A DNA stretch of 64,000 nt from Bacillus_BD sp963708895 (GCA_963708895.1 CAVPUE010000002.1:62001-126000), one strand, 5' to 3'. Numbered from the stretch's first letter, positions 19,093-29,581 are shown. The notes: generated by a model not told the origin, from the sequence alone. Made by a program: numbers and translations.

Positions 19093-21729
19093 TTGACTAA
19101 AAAGCTAGTTTTAATTGATGGAAATAGTATAGCTTATCGAGCTTTTTTTGCTTTACCGTTATTAAATAATGACAAGGGAATACATACAAATGCTGTTTAT
19201 GGTTTTACGATGATGTTGATGAAAATTCTTGAGGATGAAAAACCAACCCATATTTTGGTGGCTTTTGATGCGGGGAAAACAACATTTCGCCATAAAACCT
19301 TTAGTGAATATAAAGGGGGGAGACAGAAAACCCCACCTGAATTATCTGAGCAATTTCCTTATATTCGTGAACTGCTCAAAGCCTATCAAATTTCTGCTTA
19401 TGAGCTTGAAAATTATGAAGCAGACGACATCATCGGTACTCTATCCTTACAAGCTGAAAAAGAAGGCTTTGAAATCAAAGTCATTTCAGGAGATAAAGAT
19501 TTAACTCAGTTAAGTTCTCCTATGACAACTGTTGGGATTACACGTAAGGGAATTACAGATATCGAGGTATATACACCTGGACATATAGAGGAAAAATACG
19601 GGTTAACCCCCGAGCAAATCATTGATATGAAAGGGCTAATGGGAGATACTTCAGATAATATTCCAGGTGTCCCTGGTGTTGGTGAAAAAACAGCCATTAA
19701 ACTATTAAAAGAATTTCATACCGTTGAGGAAGTTCTATCATCGATTGATCAAGTCAGCGGTAAGAAACTAAAGGAAAAGTTAGAAACATACAGTGATCAA
19801 GCAATTTTAAGCAAACAACTTGCAACGATAATGAGAGATGCACCAATTGATGTTGAAATAGAAAATATCGAATATCAAGGATATGAAAATGAAAAATTAA
19901 CGCAACTTTTTAAAGATCTTGGTTTTCAATCGTTATTGGACAAGATTGGCGGAGATGAATCAAGTGTCATCGATGTTGAGGATTTTGATGAAATAGATTT
20001 TGAAATGGTTGAAGAAGTAACAGAGTCTATGTTTTCAGAACAGAATGCCTTTTATGTTGAAGTTCTTGATGGGAATTATCATTATGCCGACATCATTGGT
20101 TTTTCACTTGTAAATGAAAAGGGACATTATTATATTCCTACTGAAACAGCCCTTGGGTCCAACATTTTTAAGGCTTGGGCAGAAGATGAAACGAAGAAAA
20201 AGACAGTCTATGATGCCAAACGTTCGGAAGTATCACTCAGACACCACGGAATTCACCTAAATGGGGTTACATTTGATTTATTACTTGCTTCCTATTTGGC
20301 AAACCCTTCAGAAACAATCGATGATATTGAATCCGTTGCTAAAAGGTATGGCTTTACTTCGATTCAATCAGATCATGCTTTTTATGGAAAAGGAGCGAAA
20401 AGAAGCATACCAGAGGAAAAGGAACTTGCCGGACACCTTGTCCGTAAAGCACTGGTTTTAGAAGATTTAGAAGCGAAATTAGAAGCGGAACTAAAGAATA
20501 ATCAACAGCTGGAATTATACCATGATCTTGAGTTGCCACTTTCGTTTATTCTAGCGGATATGGAATCACAAGGTGTTAAAGTCGATAGGGATCGTTTGCT
20601 TGATATTGGAGTAGAATTAAAAGAGAGATTAGCTCATTTAGAAGATAAAATTTACTCTTTAGCTGATGGAGAATTCAATATTAACTCACCTAAGCAGCTA
20701 GGTGTTATTTTGTTTGAAAAACTAGGGCTTCCAGTTATTAAAAAAACAAAAACAGGCTATTCTACTTCAGCAGATGTATTGGAACAGTTAGAAAGTAGTC
20801 ATGAAATCATCGGACACATTCTTCTGTATCGCCAACTAGGAAAATTACAATCCACTTATATTGAGGGATTGTTGAAAGTGGTTCATCCGAAAACGAATAA
20901 AGTTCATACGATTTTTAATCAAGCATTAACGCAAACCGGTAGATTGAGCTCAACAGATCCAAATCTGCAAAATATCCCGATTCGATTAGAAGAAGGTAGA
21001 AGAATTCGTCAGGCTTTTGCTCCTTCTGAGGAAGGTTGGCTCATATTCGCCTCTGACTATTCTCAGATTGAATTACGAGTTTTAGCCCATATTTCTGGTG
21101 ATGAAAAGCTTATTCAAGCTTTTAAAGATGATATGGATATTCATACGAAAACAGCAATGGAAGTTTTTCATGTCACTGCAGATGAAGTGACTTCTGACAT
21201 GCGACGTCATGCTAAAGCCGTAAACTTTGGAATTGTGTATGGAATTAGTGATTATGGACTTAGCCAAAGCTTAGGAATCACACGTAAAGAAGCCGCACAA
21301 TTTATTGAACGCTATTTTGAAAGTTATCCGGGTGTTAAGGATTATATGGAAGACATTGTGAAGGATGCAAAAATGAAAGGATTTGTGGAAACTTTAATGC
21401 ATCGTCGAAGATATCTCCCAGAGATTACGAGTCGCAATTTTAATTTACGCAGTTTTGCTGAACGTACAGCGATGAATACGCCTATACAGGGAAGTGCGGC
21501 CGATATTATTAAGAAAGCCATGGTTGATATGGCACATCGACTTAAAGAAGAAGGATTAAAAACGAGAATGTTATTACAGGTACATGATGAATTAATTTTT
21601 GAAGCACCTCCTGAAGAAATTGAACAATTAAAAGTGATTGTTCCAGACGTGATGGAAAATGCGATAGAATTAAAGGTTCCATTAAAAGTGGATTATGCAT
21701 ACGGACCAACTTGGTATGATGCCAAATAG
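19093..21729 (+). CDS. polA: DNA polymerase I
   Basis: Repair polymerase, Okazaki fragment processing. N-terminal 5'-3' exonuclease (LVAFDAGKTTFRHKTF, GDTSDNIPGVPGVGEKTA), a central 3'-5' exonuclease-like domain, and a C-terminal polymerase with RRHAKAVNFGIVYGIS and the catalytic QVHDELIFE. Start TTG 19093 (MTKKLVLIDGNSIAYRA) fits family N-termini; an ATG at 19078 is possible but adds five atypical residues. 878 residues. mutM follows closely. Confidence 0.95.
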   Translation: MTKKLVLIDGNSIAYRAFFALPLLNNDKGIHTNAVYGFTMMLMKILEDEKPTHILVAFDAGKTTFRHKTFSEYKGGRQKTPPELSEQFPYIRELLKAYQISAYELENYEADDIIGTLSLQAEKEGFEIKVISGDKDLTQLSSPMTTVGITRKGITDIEVYTPGHIEEKYGLTPEQIIDMKGLMGDTSDNIPGVPGVGEKTAIKLLKEFHTVEEVLSSIDQVSGKKLKEKLETYSDQAILSKQLATIMRDAPIDVEIENIEYQGYENEKLTQLFKDLGFQSLLDKIGGDESSVIDVEDFDEIDFEMVEEVTESMFSEQNAFYVEVLDGNYHYADIIGFSLVNEKGHYYIPTETALGSNIFKAWAEDETKKKTVYDAKRSEVSLRHHGIHLNGVTFDLLLASYLANPSETIDDIESVAKRYGFTSIQSDHAFYGKGAKRSIPEEKELAGHLVRKALVLEDLEAKLEAELKNNQQLELYHDLELPLSFILADMESQGVKVDRDRLLDIGVELKERLAHLEDKIYSLADGEFNINSPKQLGVILFEKLGLPVIKKTKTGYSTSADVLEQLESSHEIIGHILLYRQLGKLQSTYIEGLLKVVHPKTNKVHTIFNQALTQTGRLSSTDPNLQNIPIRLEEGRRIRQAFAPSEEGWLIFASDYSQIELRVLAHISGDEKLIQAFKDDMDIHTKTAMEVFHVTADEVTSDMRRHAKAVNFGIVYGISDYGLSQSLGITRKEAAQFIERYFESYPGVKDYMEDIVKDAKMKGFVETLMHRRRYLPEITSRNFNLRSFAERTAMNTPIQGSAADIIKKAMVDMAHRLKEEGLKTRMLLQVHDELIFEAPPEEIEQLKVIVPDVMENAIELKVPLKVDYAYGPTWYDAK

Positions 21730-21774
21730 TAAGAATAAGAATAAACATCCGAATAAAGAGAGGAGGTTGATTGG

Positions 21775-22602
21775 TTGCCAGAGCTTCCAGAGGTCGAAAC
21801 GATAAGACGTACATTAAAACAATTGGTTCTTCATAAGAGGATAGAGTCTGTTGACGTTACTTGGCCAAAAATGATTAAAAAACCTCAAGAAGTAGAACAA
21901 TTTGTTGATGCATTACAAGGACAAACCATTGTAGATATTAAGCGGAGAGGGAAATTTCTCATTTTTTATACAGAGTTATATGCCCTTATTTCCCATTTGC
22001 GAATGGAAGGACGCTATGCCCTTTATCAAGGTGAAGATCCAGTTGAAAAGCATACACATGTGATTTTTTATTTTACAGATGGAACGGAGTTACGCTACCG
22101 TGATGTTCGTAAATTTGGCACGATGCATCTTTTTCGGAAAGGTGAAGAGTTCTCTTCTCTTCCTCTTTCACATCTAGGACCGGAGCCGCTTGAGGATTCA
22201 TTTGATGAGAAGGAGTTTGCGACAAAGCTTGCCAAAACACAACGTAAAATTAAATCAACGCTTTTGGATCAAACCATTGTGGTTGGTTTAGGGAATATTT
22301 ATGTTGACGAAGCTTTATTTAAGGCACGGATTCATCCGGAACGTCTATCACAATCCCTTTCAAAAAGTGAAGTGCATGTTTTATATGAAAAAATTATTGA
22401 AACGTTAACTGTAGCCGTGAAAATGGGCGGAAGTACGGTTCGATCTTATGTGAATTCACAAGGTGAAATGGGCATGTTTCAGCTTGAACATTATGTATAT
22501 GGCCGTAAAGGTGAGGACTGTAAAGTATGTGGCACACCGCTCATTAAAACAGTTGTTGGAGGACGTGGTACTGTTTTCTGCCCTGACTGTCAAAAGGAAT
22601 AA
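21775..22602 (+). CDS. mutM: Formamidopyrimidine-DNA glycosylase
   Basis: Removes 8-oxoguanine and other oxidised purines with AP-lyase activity. The catalytic N-terminal proline follows the initiator (MPELPEVETIRR), and a C-terminal zinc finger reads CKVCG ... CPDCQ. H2TH region ALFKARIHPERLSQ. Start TTG 21775 with GAGAGGAGG upstream; the catalytic Pro2 fixes this start. 275 residues, standard. Confidence 0.96.
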   Translation: MPELPEVETIRRTLKQLVLHKRIESVDVTWPKMIKKPQEVEQFVDALQGQTIVDIKRRGKFLIFYTELYALISHLRMEGRYALYQGEDPVEKHTHVIFYFTDGTELRYRDVRKFGTMHLFRKGEEFSSLPLSHLGPEPLEDSFDEKEFATKLAKTQRKIKSTLLDQTIVVGLGNIYVDEALFKARIHPERLSQSLSKSEVHVLYEKIIETLTVAVKMGGSTVRSYVNSQGEMGMFQLEHYVYGRKGEDCKVCGTPLIKTVVGGRGTVFCPDCQKE

Positions 22603-22678
22603 TTAACATATTTGATTAACATAAGATAGGCCTTTCTCATAAACTATTGTAGTGGTACGGGAAAGGTGGGGTTCTCAA

Positions 22679-23314
22679 TTGACACAATTATTCTCACTTA
22701 TATTATTAGCATTAGCTGTTAGTTTAGACAGCTTTAGTGTAGGGTTTACTTATGGACTAAGGAAAATGCGAATTCCTTTGAAGTCAATCATCATTATTGC
22801 CTTCTGTTCAGCAGCCACATTAATGGTGGCCATGTTTTTGGGACATTTACTACAACAATTTATGTCGCCTGAATTTGCTGAAAAAATAGGTGGAATCATC
22901 TTAATTGCCCTCGGTGGTTGGGTGATTTTCCAATTTTTTCAGTCTGACAAGGAAAAAGAAGTTTTACCACATGAAAAAGTAATTATTAATTTTGAAATTA
23001 AATCACTTGGAATTGTCATTAATATCTTAAAAAAGCCAATGGTAGCAGACTTTGATAAATCAGGGACAATTACGGGTGTAGAAGCATTTATGCTAGGACT
23101 TGCATTGTCTCTGGATTCCTTCGGGGCTGGAATAGGTGCTGCCATGCTTGGATTTTCACCATTATACTTAAGCTTAGCAGTATCGATATTAAGTTCTGGA
23201 CTGGTTTTTTTGGGAATGAAATTAGGAGCTGTGTTATCGAGAATATCCTGGCTGCAAAAGTTAACTTTTGTGCCTGGAATTGTTCTCATTGCGATTGGAA
23301 TTTGGAAAATCTAG
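22679..23314 (+). CDS. ytaF: Sporulation membrane protein YtaF (MntP-like)
   Basis: About six hydrophobic segments arranged as two related halves, each with a conserved LSLDSF-type motif (ALAVSLDSFSVGFTYG and LGLALSLDSFGAGIGA), as in the MntP/YtaF family. TTG 22679 (MTQLFSLILLALA) follows a purine-rich site; upstream GTG 22652 is less likely. 211 residues. Between mutM and coaE as in B. subtilis. Function in sporulation and any metal transport are not established here. Confidence 0.87.
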   Translation: MTQLFSLILLALAVSLDSFSVGFTYGLRKMRIPLKSIIIIAFCSAATLMVAMFLGHLLQQFMSPEFAEKIGGIILIALGGWVIFQFFQSDKEKEVLPHEKVIINFEIKSLGIVINILKKPMVADFDKSGTITGVEAFMLGLALSLDSFGAGIGAAMLGFSPLYLSLAVSILSSGLVFLGMKLGAVLSRISWLQKLTFVPGIVLIAIGIWKI

Positions 23315-23337
23315 TAGTGGTTAGAAAGGAATACATT

Positions 23338-23947
23338 ATGGCACTAATCGTAGGACTAACGGGTGGTATAGCAAGCGGAAAAAGCACGGTTTCAAATCTG
23401 ATAAAAGATTTAGGGATTACGGTGATTGATGCAGATATTGAAGCAAGACTTGCTGTAGAACCAGGCGAAAAAGCATATCAGCAAATTGTAGAACATTTTG
23501 GTGGAGAGATTCTTCTTGAAGATGGATCATATTAATCGTCCTAAATTAGGGGACATCATTTTTAATCATCAAGAGGAGAGAATGGTTCTTAATGGAATTG
23601 TACATCCAGCAGTAAGAGAAAGAATGAATGAAAAAAAACTAGCTGCAATACAGCGTGGAGAATATCTCGTTGTCATGGATATTCCTTTATTGTTTGAAAG
23701 CGAATTAACCGATTTAGTTGAAAAAATTATTTTAGTGTATGTCGATGAGAAAATTCAACTAGAAAGATTAATGATGAGAAATCATTACTCCGAAACAGAA
23801 GCGCATGTTAGGATTAAGTCGCAAATGCCGTTAATAGACAAGAAAAAACATTCTGATTTTATTATTGATAATAATGGTACGGTGGAACAAACACAAAAAC
23901 AATTGAATGTGGTTTTAAATAAGTTGGGATTTGTAAAAGAGGTGTGA
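23338..23947 (+). CDS. coaE: Dephospho-CoA kinase, one +1 frame break
   Basis: Last step of coenzyme A synthesis. P-loop GLTGGIASGKSTV at the N-terminus; the family block NRPKLGDIIFNHQEERMVLN and YVDEKIQLERLMMRN follow. The frame breaks at about 23529-23531, where GATGGATCATATTAATCG should read DGSINRP: one base too many, with stop TAA right after. Correcting it gives 202 residues, the normal size. Essential in most bacteria, so error is favoured. Confidence 0.92.
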
Positions 23948-24074
23948 AATATAAAACATCTCTTATTTTTTTACTGTATATTCGGATAACAACGTTAATA
24001 TGATTTGAATAGTGTAAAGTAATTTAAAATATTTATCAAAATTATACGTTTAGCATATTACAATATAATTTAAA

Positions 24075-24085
24075 TGTGTTATACT
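24075..24085 (+). promoter_or_regulatory. CcpN-like box upstream of gapB
   Basis: TGTGTTATACT matches the CcpN consensus TRTGHYATAYW at every position, 54 bases before the gapB start. CcpN represses gapB during glycolysis in B. subtilis. A second, poorer match overlaps TTGTCATATGA just downstream. Confidence 0.55.
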
Positions 24086-24138
24086 ATTGTCATATGAAAA
24101 AGGTAAAAAGTATAACGTTTTTGGAAGGGGTTCAGTCA

Positions 24139-25168
24139 ATGAAGGCTAAAGTAGCAATAAATGGGTTTGGAAGAATCGGACGAATGGTTTTTAGAAAAGC
24201 AATCCTTGATGATAATCTTGAAATTATAGCTGTTAATGCAAGTTATCCTGCAGAGACACTTGCTCATTTAATAAAGTACGATACAAATCATGGTAAATTT
24301 GCTGGTGAAGTTAAAGCTGAACAAGATGCAATCATTGTAAATGGACAAACGAGTTCAACTGCTTAATAACCGTAATCCAGAGGAATTACCTTGGAAAGAA
24401 TTAGAGATTGATATTGTTATAGAAGCAACGGGTAAATTTAATTCTCGTGAAAAAGCTGCATTACATCTTAATGCTGGGGCAAAGAAAGTGATCTTAACCG
24501 CTCCTGGTAAAAATGAAGATGTAACTATTGTCATGGGCGTAAATGAAAACGTTTTGAACATTGCTGAGCATGATGTGATTTCAAATGCGTCATGTACAAC
24601 GAACTGCTTGGCCCCTGTTGCAAAAGTTCTTGATGAAAAGTTTGGTATTGAAAATGGATTAATGACAACTGTACATGCTTATACAAATGATCAAAAGAAT
24701 ATCGACAATCCACACAAGGATTTAAGAAGAGCACGTGCATGTGCACAATCAATTATACCAACTTCAACAGGTGCTGCAAAGGCATTAGCGTTAGTATTAC
24801 CACAATTAAAAGGTAAATTACATGGAATGTCACTACGTGTCCCAACACCGAATGTATCATTAGTTGATTTAGTGGTAGATGTAAAACAAGATGTGACGAT
24901 TGACGATATTAATCATGCATTTACGGAGGCTTCACAAGGTGCATTAAAAGGTATTTTAGACATTACTGATGAGCCTTTAGTATCAATTGATTTTAATACA
25001 AATGAACATTCAGCTATTATTGATGGATTAACAACAATGGTGATCGGTTCAAATAAAGTAAAAGTACTTGCTTGGTATGATAATGAATGGGGCTATTCTT
25101 GCCGCGTTGTAGATTTAACTAAATATGTTGCGCAAGAACTTAAAAAAAACTCTGTAGTTAATGCTTGA
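24139..25168 (+). CDS. gapB: Gluconeogenic glyceraldehyde-3-phosphate dehydrogenase GapB, one +1 frame break
   Basis: NADP-dependent GAPDH used in gluconeogenesis. Motifs: AINGFGRIGRMVFRKA (nucleotide binding), catalytic Cys in NASCTTNCLAP, and WYDNEWGYSCRVVDL. Classified as GapB because of its place between coaE and nrdR and its sequence (ASYPAETLAHLIKYDT). The frame breaks near 24345: GGACAAACGAGTTC should read GGCAAACGAGTT (NGKRVQLLNNR); removing one A restores 342 residues. Confidence 0.93.
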
Positions 25169-25221
25169 AAAGAGGATTTGAAAGATTCCAGCTCTAAATG
25201 AGTAACCAATCTCTATAGATG

Positions 25222-25261
25222 AAAAAGGGATGTAGTATATAAAGCTACATTCCTTTTTTTA
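25222..25261 (+). terminator. Terminator after gapB
   Basis: AAAAGGGATGTAG pairs with CTACATTCCTTTT (one G-T) around a 9-base loop and runs into Ts. Confidence 0.85.
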
Positions 25262-25342
25262 TACTAATTTTGATAATCACTTGTACATCTGGATTCTTTT
25301 TAATAAGATAGAAGATAGGAAATTAAAGTCGGAGCTGATAGT

Positions 25343-25798
25343 ATGAGATGTCCTTCATGCCAAAATAATAATTCACGTGTCATTGATTCTCGACCAGTTG
25401 ACGAAGGTCGGTCTATTCGTCGTAGAAGAGAATGTGAGCAATGTAGTTATCGATTTACAACTTTTGAAAAGATTGAAGAATCACCTTTAGTTGTCGTGAA
25501 GAAAGAAGGAACAAGAGAAGAATTTAGTCGGGAAAAATTATTACGTGGTCTCCTAAGAGCTTGTGAAAAAAGACCAGTCTCATTAAAAGAACTAGAAGAT
25601 CTGACAGCAAGCATTGAGAAGGATTTACGTAATCAAGGAAGTTCAGAAGTGATGAGTGAAGACATTGGTGAAATGGTCATGGACAAGCTCGCAAAAATCG
25701 ATGAAGTAGCATATGTTCGTTTTGCATCTGTTTATCGACAGTTTAAGGATATTAACGTGTTTATCGATGAATTAAAGGATTTAATAAAAAAAGAGTAA
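25343..25798 (+). CDS. nrdR: Transcriptional repressor NrdR
   Basis: Zinc-ribbon plus ATP-cone repressor of ribonucleotide reductase genes. Four zinc cysteines are visible (MRCPSCQNN, CEQCSYRFTTFE); the ATP-cone spans about residues 49-139 (VVVKKEGTREEFSREKLLRG). 151 residues, standard. In B. subtilis speD lies between gapB and nrdR; it is absent here. Confidence 0.96.
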   Translation: MRCPSCQNNNSRVIDSRPVDEGRSIRRRRECEQCSYRFTTFEKIEESPLVVVKKEGTREEFSREKLLRGLLRACEKRPVSLKELEDLTASIEKDLRNQGSSEVMSEDIGEMVMDKLAKIDEVAYVRFASVYRQFKDINVFIDELKDLIKKE

Positions 25799-25802
25799 TG
25801 AT

Positions 25803-25838
25803 AAGAGCTAAGAGAGCATTCTTTGGCTCTTTTTTTCA
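25803..25838 (+). terminator. Weak terminator between nrdR and dnaB
   Basis: AAGAGC and GCTCTT can pair, followed by seven Ts; the loop is long. nrdR and dnaB may still be read together. Confidence 0.45.
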
Positions 25839-25859
25839 CAGAAAGAGGGTTAAAATGTC

Positions 25860-27266
25860 ATGACTCAACATTGGCAAGAATTATTACCCATTGATCATTA
25901 TATCGCAACTGCCAATGGTCTTTTACATGATTATGATCGAAAAATTCTTACCTTTTTGTATCAGCCACTCATAGGCGCAGGGTGTATGAGTTTATATATG
26001 ACCCTTTGGGCAGAGTTAGAGGAAAATCGTCTTTGGTCTGAATCCCATTCACATCACAGTTTAATGAATTTTATGGATATGAATTTAAAAAGAATATATG
26101 AAAAACGGTTAAAACTTGAAGCCATTGGTCTACTTAAAACGTTTGTAAAACAAGAAGAGGGTCACCGATTATTTGTTTATGAATTGCAACCCCCTTTAAC
26201 GGCAGAGCAATTTTTATCGGATGGCATGTTAAATATCTATTTGTATCGAAAAATTGGCAGAACACAATTTGCTAGAGTCAAACGGTTTTTTAGTGATAAA
26301 AAATTAAATGAGACAGAATTCAAAGACGTAACGAGAGCCTTTCAGGATGTTTTTGAATCAGGACATGAGGCCCTTATATCTTATGATGAGGATACGAAAG
26401 AAAATTTAGATGTCGCCCATGATGAGCAGTTCATGAACCGAAGTAAGGGTACTGAAATAAAAGTAAAGTCAGATTTTAATTTTGATTTACTATTTGCTGG
26501 ATTACATGAAAATTTAATCACGAAAGATGCTTTTACGAAACAAGTGATGGAAGCGATTAGCACTTTAGCGTTTTTATATGGAATTGATGCGATTGCGATG
26601 AAAAATATTGTGATTAGTGCGATTACAGAAGATAATGAAATTAGTATTGAAGAGTTACGAAAATCAGCACGTGATTGGTATCAATTTGAACATTATGACA
26701 AACTCCCCGCGCTTATCGAAAAAACACAACCGGTTATGTATCAGACAATCAATAAAGAGCCTGAAACGCAGGAAGAAAAATTAATCTACTATTTTGAAAC
26801 AACATCACCAATGCAATATTTAAGGGATATTTCTGGTGGAGCAGTGCCTTCTAAAGCAGATGTAAAGATTATTGAGGATGTCATGTTTGGGCAAAAGTTA
26901 AACCCTGGAGTTGTGAATGTTTTAATTGATAATGTTATGCGAAAAACCGATATGAAGTTAACGAAAAATTATGTTGAAAAAATCGCCAGCCATTGGTCAA
27001 GAAAAAACATTAAAACCGTTAAAGATGCGATGGACTTAGCCAAAACGGAACATCGACAATATTTGGAATGGGCTGAAGGAAAGAAAAATAGTAAACAAGG
27101 TCACTCTAATAAAAAACAACCGATTCGAACTGAACTATTACCAGATTGGTTTGATGAAGATAAAAAGCCAGAAAAAGTTGAAAAGAAGAAACCTGCTGAA
27201 GTGGGTAGTGAACAGGAACTGAAAAAGCAGGAAATTGAAGAGATGTTAAAGAAACTGCGTTCTTAG
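25860..27266 (+). CDS. dnaB: Replication initiation and membrane attachment protein DnaB
   Basis: Firmicutes primosome protein that acts with DnaD and DnaI to load the replicative helicase at oriC and at restarted forks. Begins MTQHWQELLPIDHYIATANG with DnaB N-terminal domain sequence LTFLYQPLIGAGCMSLYMTLW. The C-terminal DnaB/DnaD-like domain is at about residues 310-395 (YLRDISGGAVPSKADVKIIE), ending in a charged Lys/Glu-rich tail. 468 residues. dnaI begins 16 bases downstream. Confidence 0.93.
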   Translation: MTQHWQELLPIDHYIATANGLLHDYDRKILTFLYQPLIGAGCMSLYMTLWAELEENRLWSESHSHHSLMNFMDMNLKRIYEKRLKLEAIGLLKTFVKQEEGHRLFVYELQPPLTAEQFLSDGMLNIYLYRKIGRTQFARVKRFFSDKKLNETEFKDVTRAFQDVFESGHEALISYDEDTKENLDVAHDEQFMNRSKGTEIKVKSDFNFDLLFAGLHENLITKDAFTKQVMEAISTLAFLYGIDAIAMKNIVISAITEDNEISIEELRKSARDWYQFEHYDKLPALIEKTQPVMYQTINKEPETQEEKLIYYFETTSPMQYLRDISGGAVPSKADVKIIEDVMFGQKLNPGVVNVLIDNVMRKTDMKLTKNYVEKIASHWSRKNIKTVKDAMDLAKTEHRQYLEWAEGKKNSKQGHSNKKQPIRTELLPDWFDEDKKPEKVEKKKPAEVGSEQELKKQEIEEMLKKLRS

Positions 27267-27281
27267 GAGGTGAAAGCGGAG

Positions 27282-28211
27282 ATGGAAAATATTAATGAGA
27301 CATTGAAACGCTTTGCTGGAAGTGAAGGATTTCAGAAAAGATTCGCAGAAATGAGAAAAGGAATTTTAAATCACCCTGAAATAAAAGCTTTTCTTATACA
27401 ACATGAAGACGAATTAACCCAAGAAATGATTGAAAAGAATTTGTCAAAGCTTTATGAATACTCCAATCAAAGTAAGGAGTGTCAAAAATGTTCGTCTTTA
27501 GATGGCTGCATCAACTTAATGAAAGGCTATCATCCGCATTTGGTCATTTCAGGGGGATCGATTGAAGTTCATTATGATAAGTGTCCTAGTAAAGTAATGG
27601 ACGATGAAAAACGAAAAAATGAAAAGCTCATTCGAAGTTTATATGTACCTAAAGATATATTAAAGGCATCTTTTGATGATATGGAAAAGGATGAAGAGCG
27701 TACAGAGGCAATCGGAAAGGCACTTGCTTTTGTGCTTGATTATAGTGAAGGTAAAACGACGAAAGGGTTATACTTTTATGGCCAATTTGGTGTTGGAAAA
27801 TCCTATCTTCTTGGAGCAATTGCCAATGAGTTAGCACAGAAGAAGATTCAGTCAATGATTGTTTATGTACCAGAGCTTTTTAGAGAATTGAAAAGTTCGA
27901 TTGGTGATAGTACGCTTAATGAAAAATTAGAAGCCATCAAAAAAGAGCCTATCTTAATGCTAGATGATATTGGTGCAGAAACGATGTCAAGCTGGGTAAG
28001 AGACGAAATATTAGGTCCTATTTTGCAATATCGTATGTTAGATAATCTACCAACCCTTTTCACTTCCAATTATGACTTTGCTGGACTCGAGCACCATCTA
28101 ACCTATAGTCAACGTGGAGAAGAAGAAAGGTTAAAAGCACGGCGCATTATGGAGCGAATTAAATATTTAACGACTCCTGTTTTTGTCACAGGAAAAAATA
28201 GAAGAAATTAA
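27282..28211 (+). CDS. dnaI: Primosomal helicase loader DnaI
   Basis: AAA+ loader of the DnaC helicase. The N-terminal zinc-binding region has CQKCSSLDGC and DKCPSK; the ATPase core has Walker A GQFGVGKSYLL, Walker B LMLDDIGAE and the arginine-finger region YSQRGEEERLKARRIMER. I chose ATG 27282 with AGGAGGTG ideally spaced; GTG 27270 overlaps that ribosome site. 309 residues. Operon with dnaB. Confidence 0.95.
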   Translation: MENINETLKRFAGSEGFQKRFAEMRKGILNHPEIKAFLIQHEDELTQEMIEKNLSKLYEYSNQSKECQKCSSLDGCINLMKGYHPHLVISGGSIEVHYDKCPSKVMDDEKRKNEKLIRSLYVPKDILKASFDDMEKDEERTEAIGKALAFVLDYSEGKTTKGLYFYGQFGVGKSYLLGAIANELAQKKIQSMIVYVPELFRELKSSIGDSTLNEKLEAIKKEPILMLDDIGAETMSSWVRDEILGPILQYRMLDNLPTLFTSNYDFAGLEHHLTYSQRGEEERLKARRIMERIKYLTTPVFVTGKNRRN

Positions 28212-28241
28212 CCGACTAACTTGTTTAGGTCGGTTTTTTTT
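28211..28241 (+). terminator. Terminator after dnaI
   Basis: ACCGAC and GTCGGT pair around an 11-12-base loop and lead directly into eight Ts. Confidence 0.75.
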
Positions 28242-28312
28242 ATGACTTGCTTCTAATTCGGCCAAGTCCCCCATATATATTATTAGATAATTGTATGTAA
28301 GGGGGGATTTGC

Positions 28313-29195
28313 TTGATTGAAATCCAATTCCAGCGTAAAGACGATGCAAAAAGGTTACATTCCTTTTTAAATCAATTACTAGATGTGGAGTCTAGTCTTA
28401 AATATATTCTTCAAAATGAAGATTCTCATATAGTCCAATTTCAACATCCAACACATAGTAAAAAAGAAGAATTTTTACAAAGGATGAAAGAAGCACTTTG
28501 TCAATTTGTCATGACGATTAAGCTGAATGATTGGTTAAAAGAAATGCTGATTCACAAATATCATTATCATGATGAAGTCGAGCAGCAACAAATACTTGAT
28601 ATTATTCATTCTGTTTTAGAAGGCAGTCGCGCGGAACTTGCTGTCTTTTTACCAAAATTTAGTATGAAGAAATTATTTAATGGATCACATCAATCAATGG
28701 TTTTATGAGAGTAAGGCTATTTCATTTGATTCGTTTGTTACTTTTAGGTTACGTCCCTTCATCAATGAACTTCGGAAATATGTAGAGTTATCACTGGATG
28801 AATACAGAATGGAACAAGAATATCAGATGTTTATCCAGATATTGAGAGAGTTTTTAAAAGATCGAGAGCCTAAATTTGAGCAACTTCATTTATTATTTGC
28901 TAATGATGAAATCACATTTTTTGATCAGGATTTTAGCGAAATTAGACGTTCAGATCTTTCAAAAATGGTTGACCGGAAACTTTTAATTAACCATCCAATC
29001 TATATTGATTCTACTACAATTGCTCCATTGCTCTCGATTGCACCGGCTCAAATATTTTTTTATACAAAAGAACCTGAAAAGCCGATTATTAGAACCATTT
29101 CCAATATCTTTGAAGAAAGATTAATCATTGAAAAGCCCTATGTTTTTGAAAAGTTACGATTAGAGAAAACGTCTAATTACAATGAAAAAATATAA
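28313..29195 (+). CDS. ytxC: YtxC-like putative sporulation protein, one +1 frame break
   Basis: Uncharacterised protein of the YtxC family (named as a sporulation protein in many Bacillus genomes), located between dnaI and thrS. TTG start at 28313 after AAGGGGGG. The frame breaks near 28682-28686: the first half ends KKLFNGSHQSMVL, while the continuing frame reads HINQWFYESKAISFDSFVTF. Deleting one base, for example a G of the GG pair, gives about 293 residues reading LFNDHINQWF. No signal peptide or clear catalytic motif. Confidence 0.8.
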
Positions 29196-29201
29196 TACGC
29201 C

Positions 29202-29230
29202 TTGATTTCTAAATCATTAATTACTATAAT
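29202..29230 (+). promoter_or_regulatory. Sigma-A promoter of thrS
   Basis: TTGATT, 17-base spacer, perfect TATAAT (29225-29230), just upstream of the T-box leader. Confidence 0.65.
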
Positions 29231-29236
29231 AACGTA

Positions 29237-29550
29237 CATAAGATCATTTAAGAAATTGACTTTCTATACACTCGAAAAAGTAATGATGAGGACAAGGGTA
29301 TTCTATTACGATTTATAGAGAGGGAAGGCTGGGCTGGAACCTTCCTAATACGAATTGATTACTTACCACCTCTGAACTTCAACCGGGAAAATATAAGTAT
29401 GTACGACTATACTTGTTTTAGTATCGGGAGACGGTCCAAGTCCGTTATCTTTCTACAAAGTTATTTTTACATGTAGTAAAAATAAAAAGTAGGGTGGAAC
29501 CACGTGTATAATAGCTCGTCCCTTTTTTCTGGGATGGGCTTTTTTGTTTG
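29237..29550 (+). promoter_or_regulatory. T-box riboswitch, threonine (ACC), upstream of thrS
   Basis: tRNA-sensing leader. Contains the AATGATGAGGACA start of stem I, a specifier region with ACC (Thr) in TTACCACCTCTGAAC, the conserved T-box AGGGTGGAACCACG at 29491-29504 and a terminator stem CGTCCC/GGGATGGGC followed by six Ts. Uncharged tRNA-Thr should pair with the T-box and permit thrS expression. The 385-base gap is accounted for by promoter plus leader. Confidence 0.93.
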
Positions 29551-29581
29551 CTTATGTATTTCTAATTAGGAGGAAAAATTC

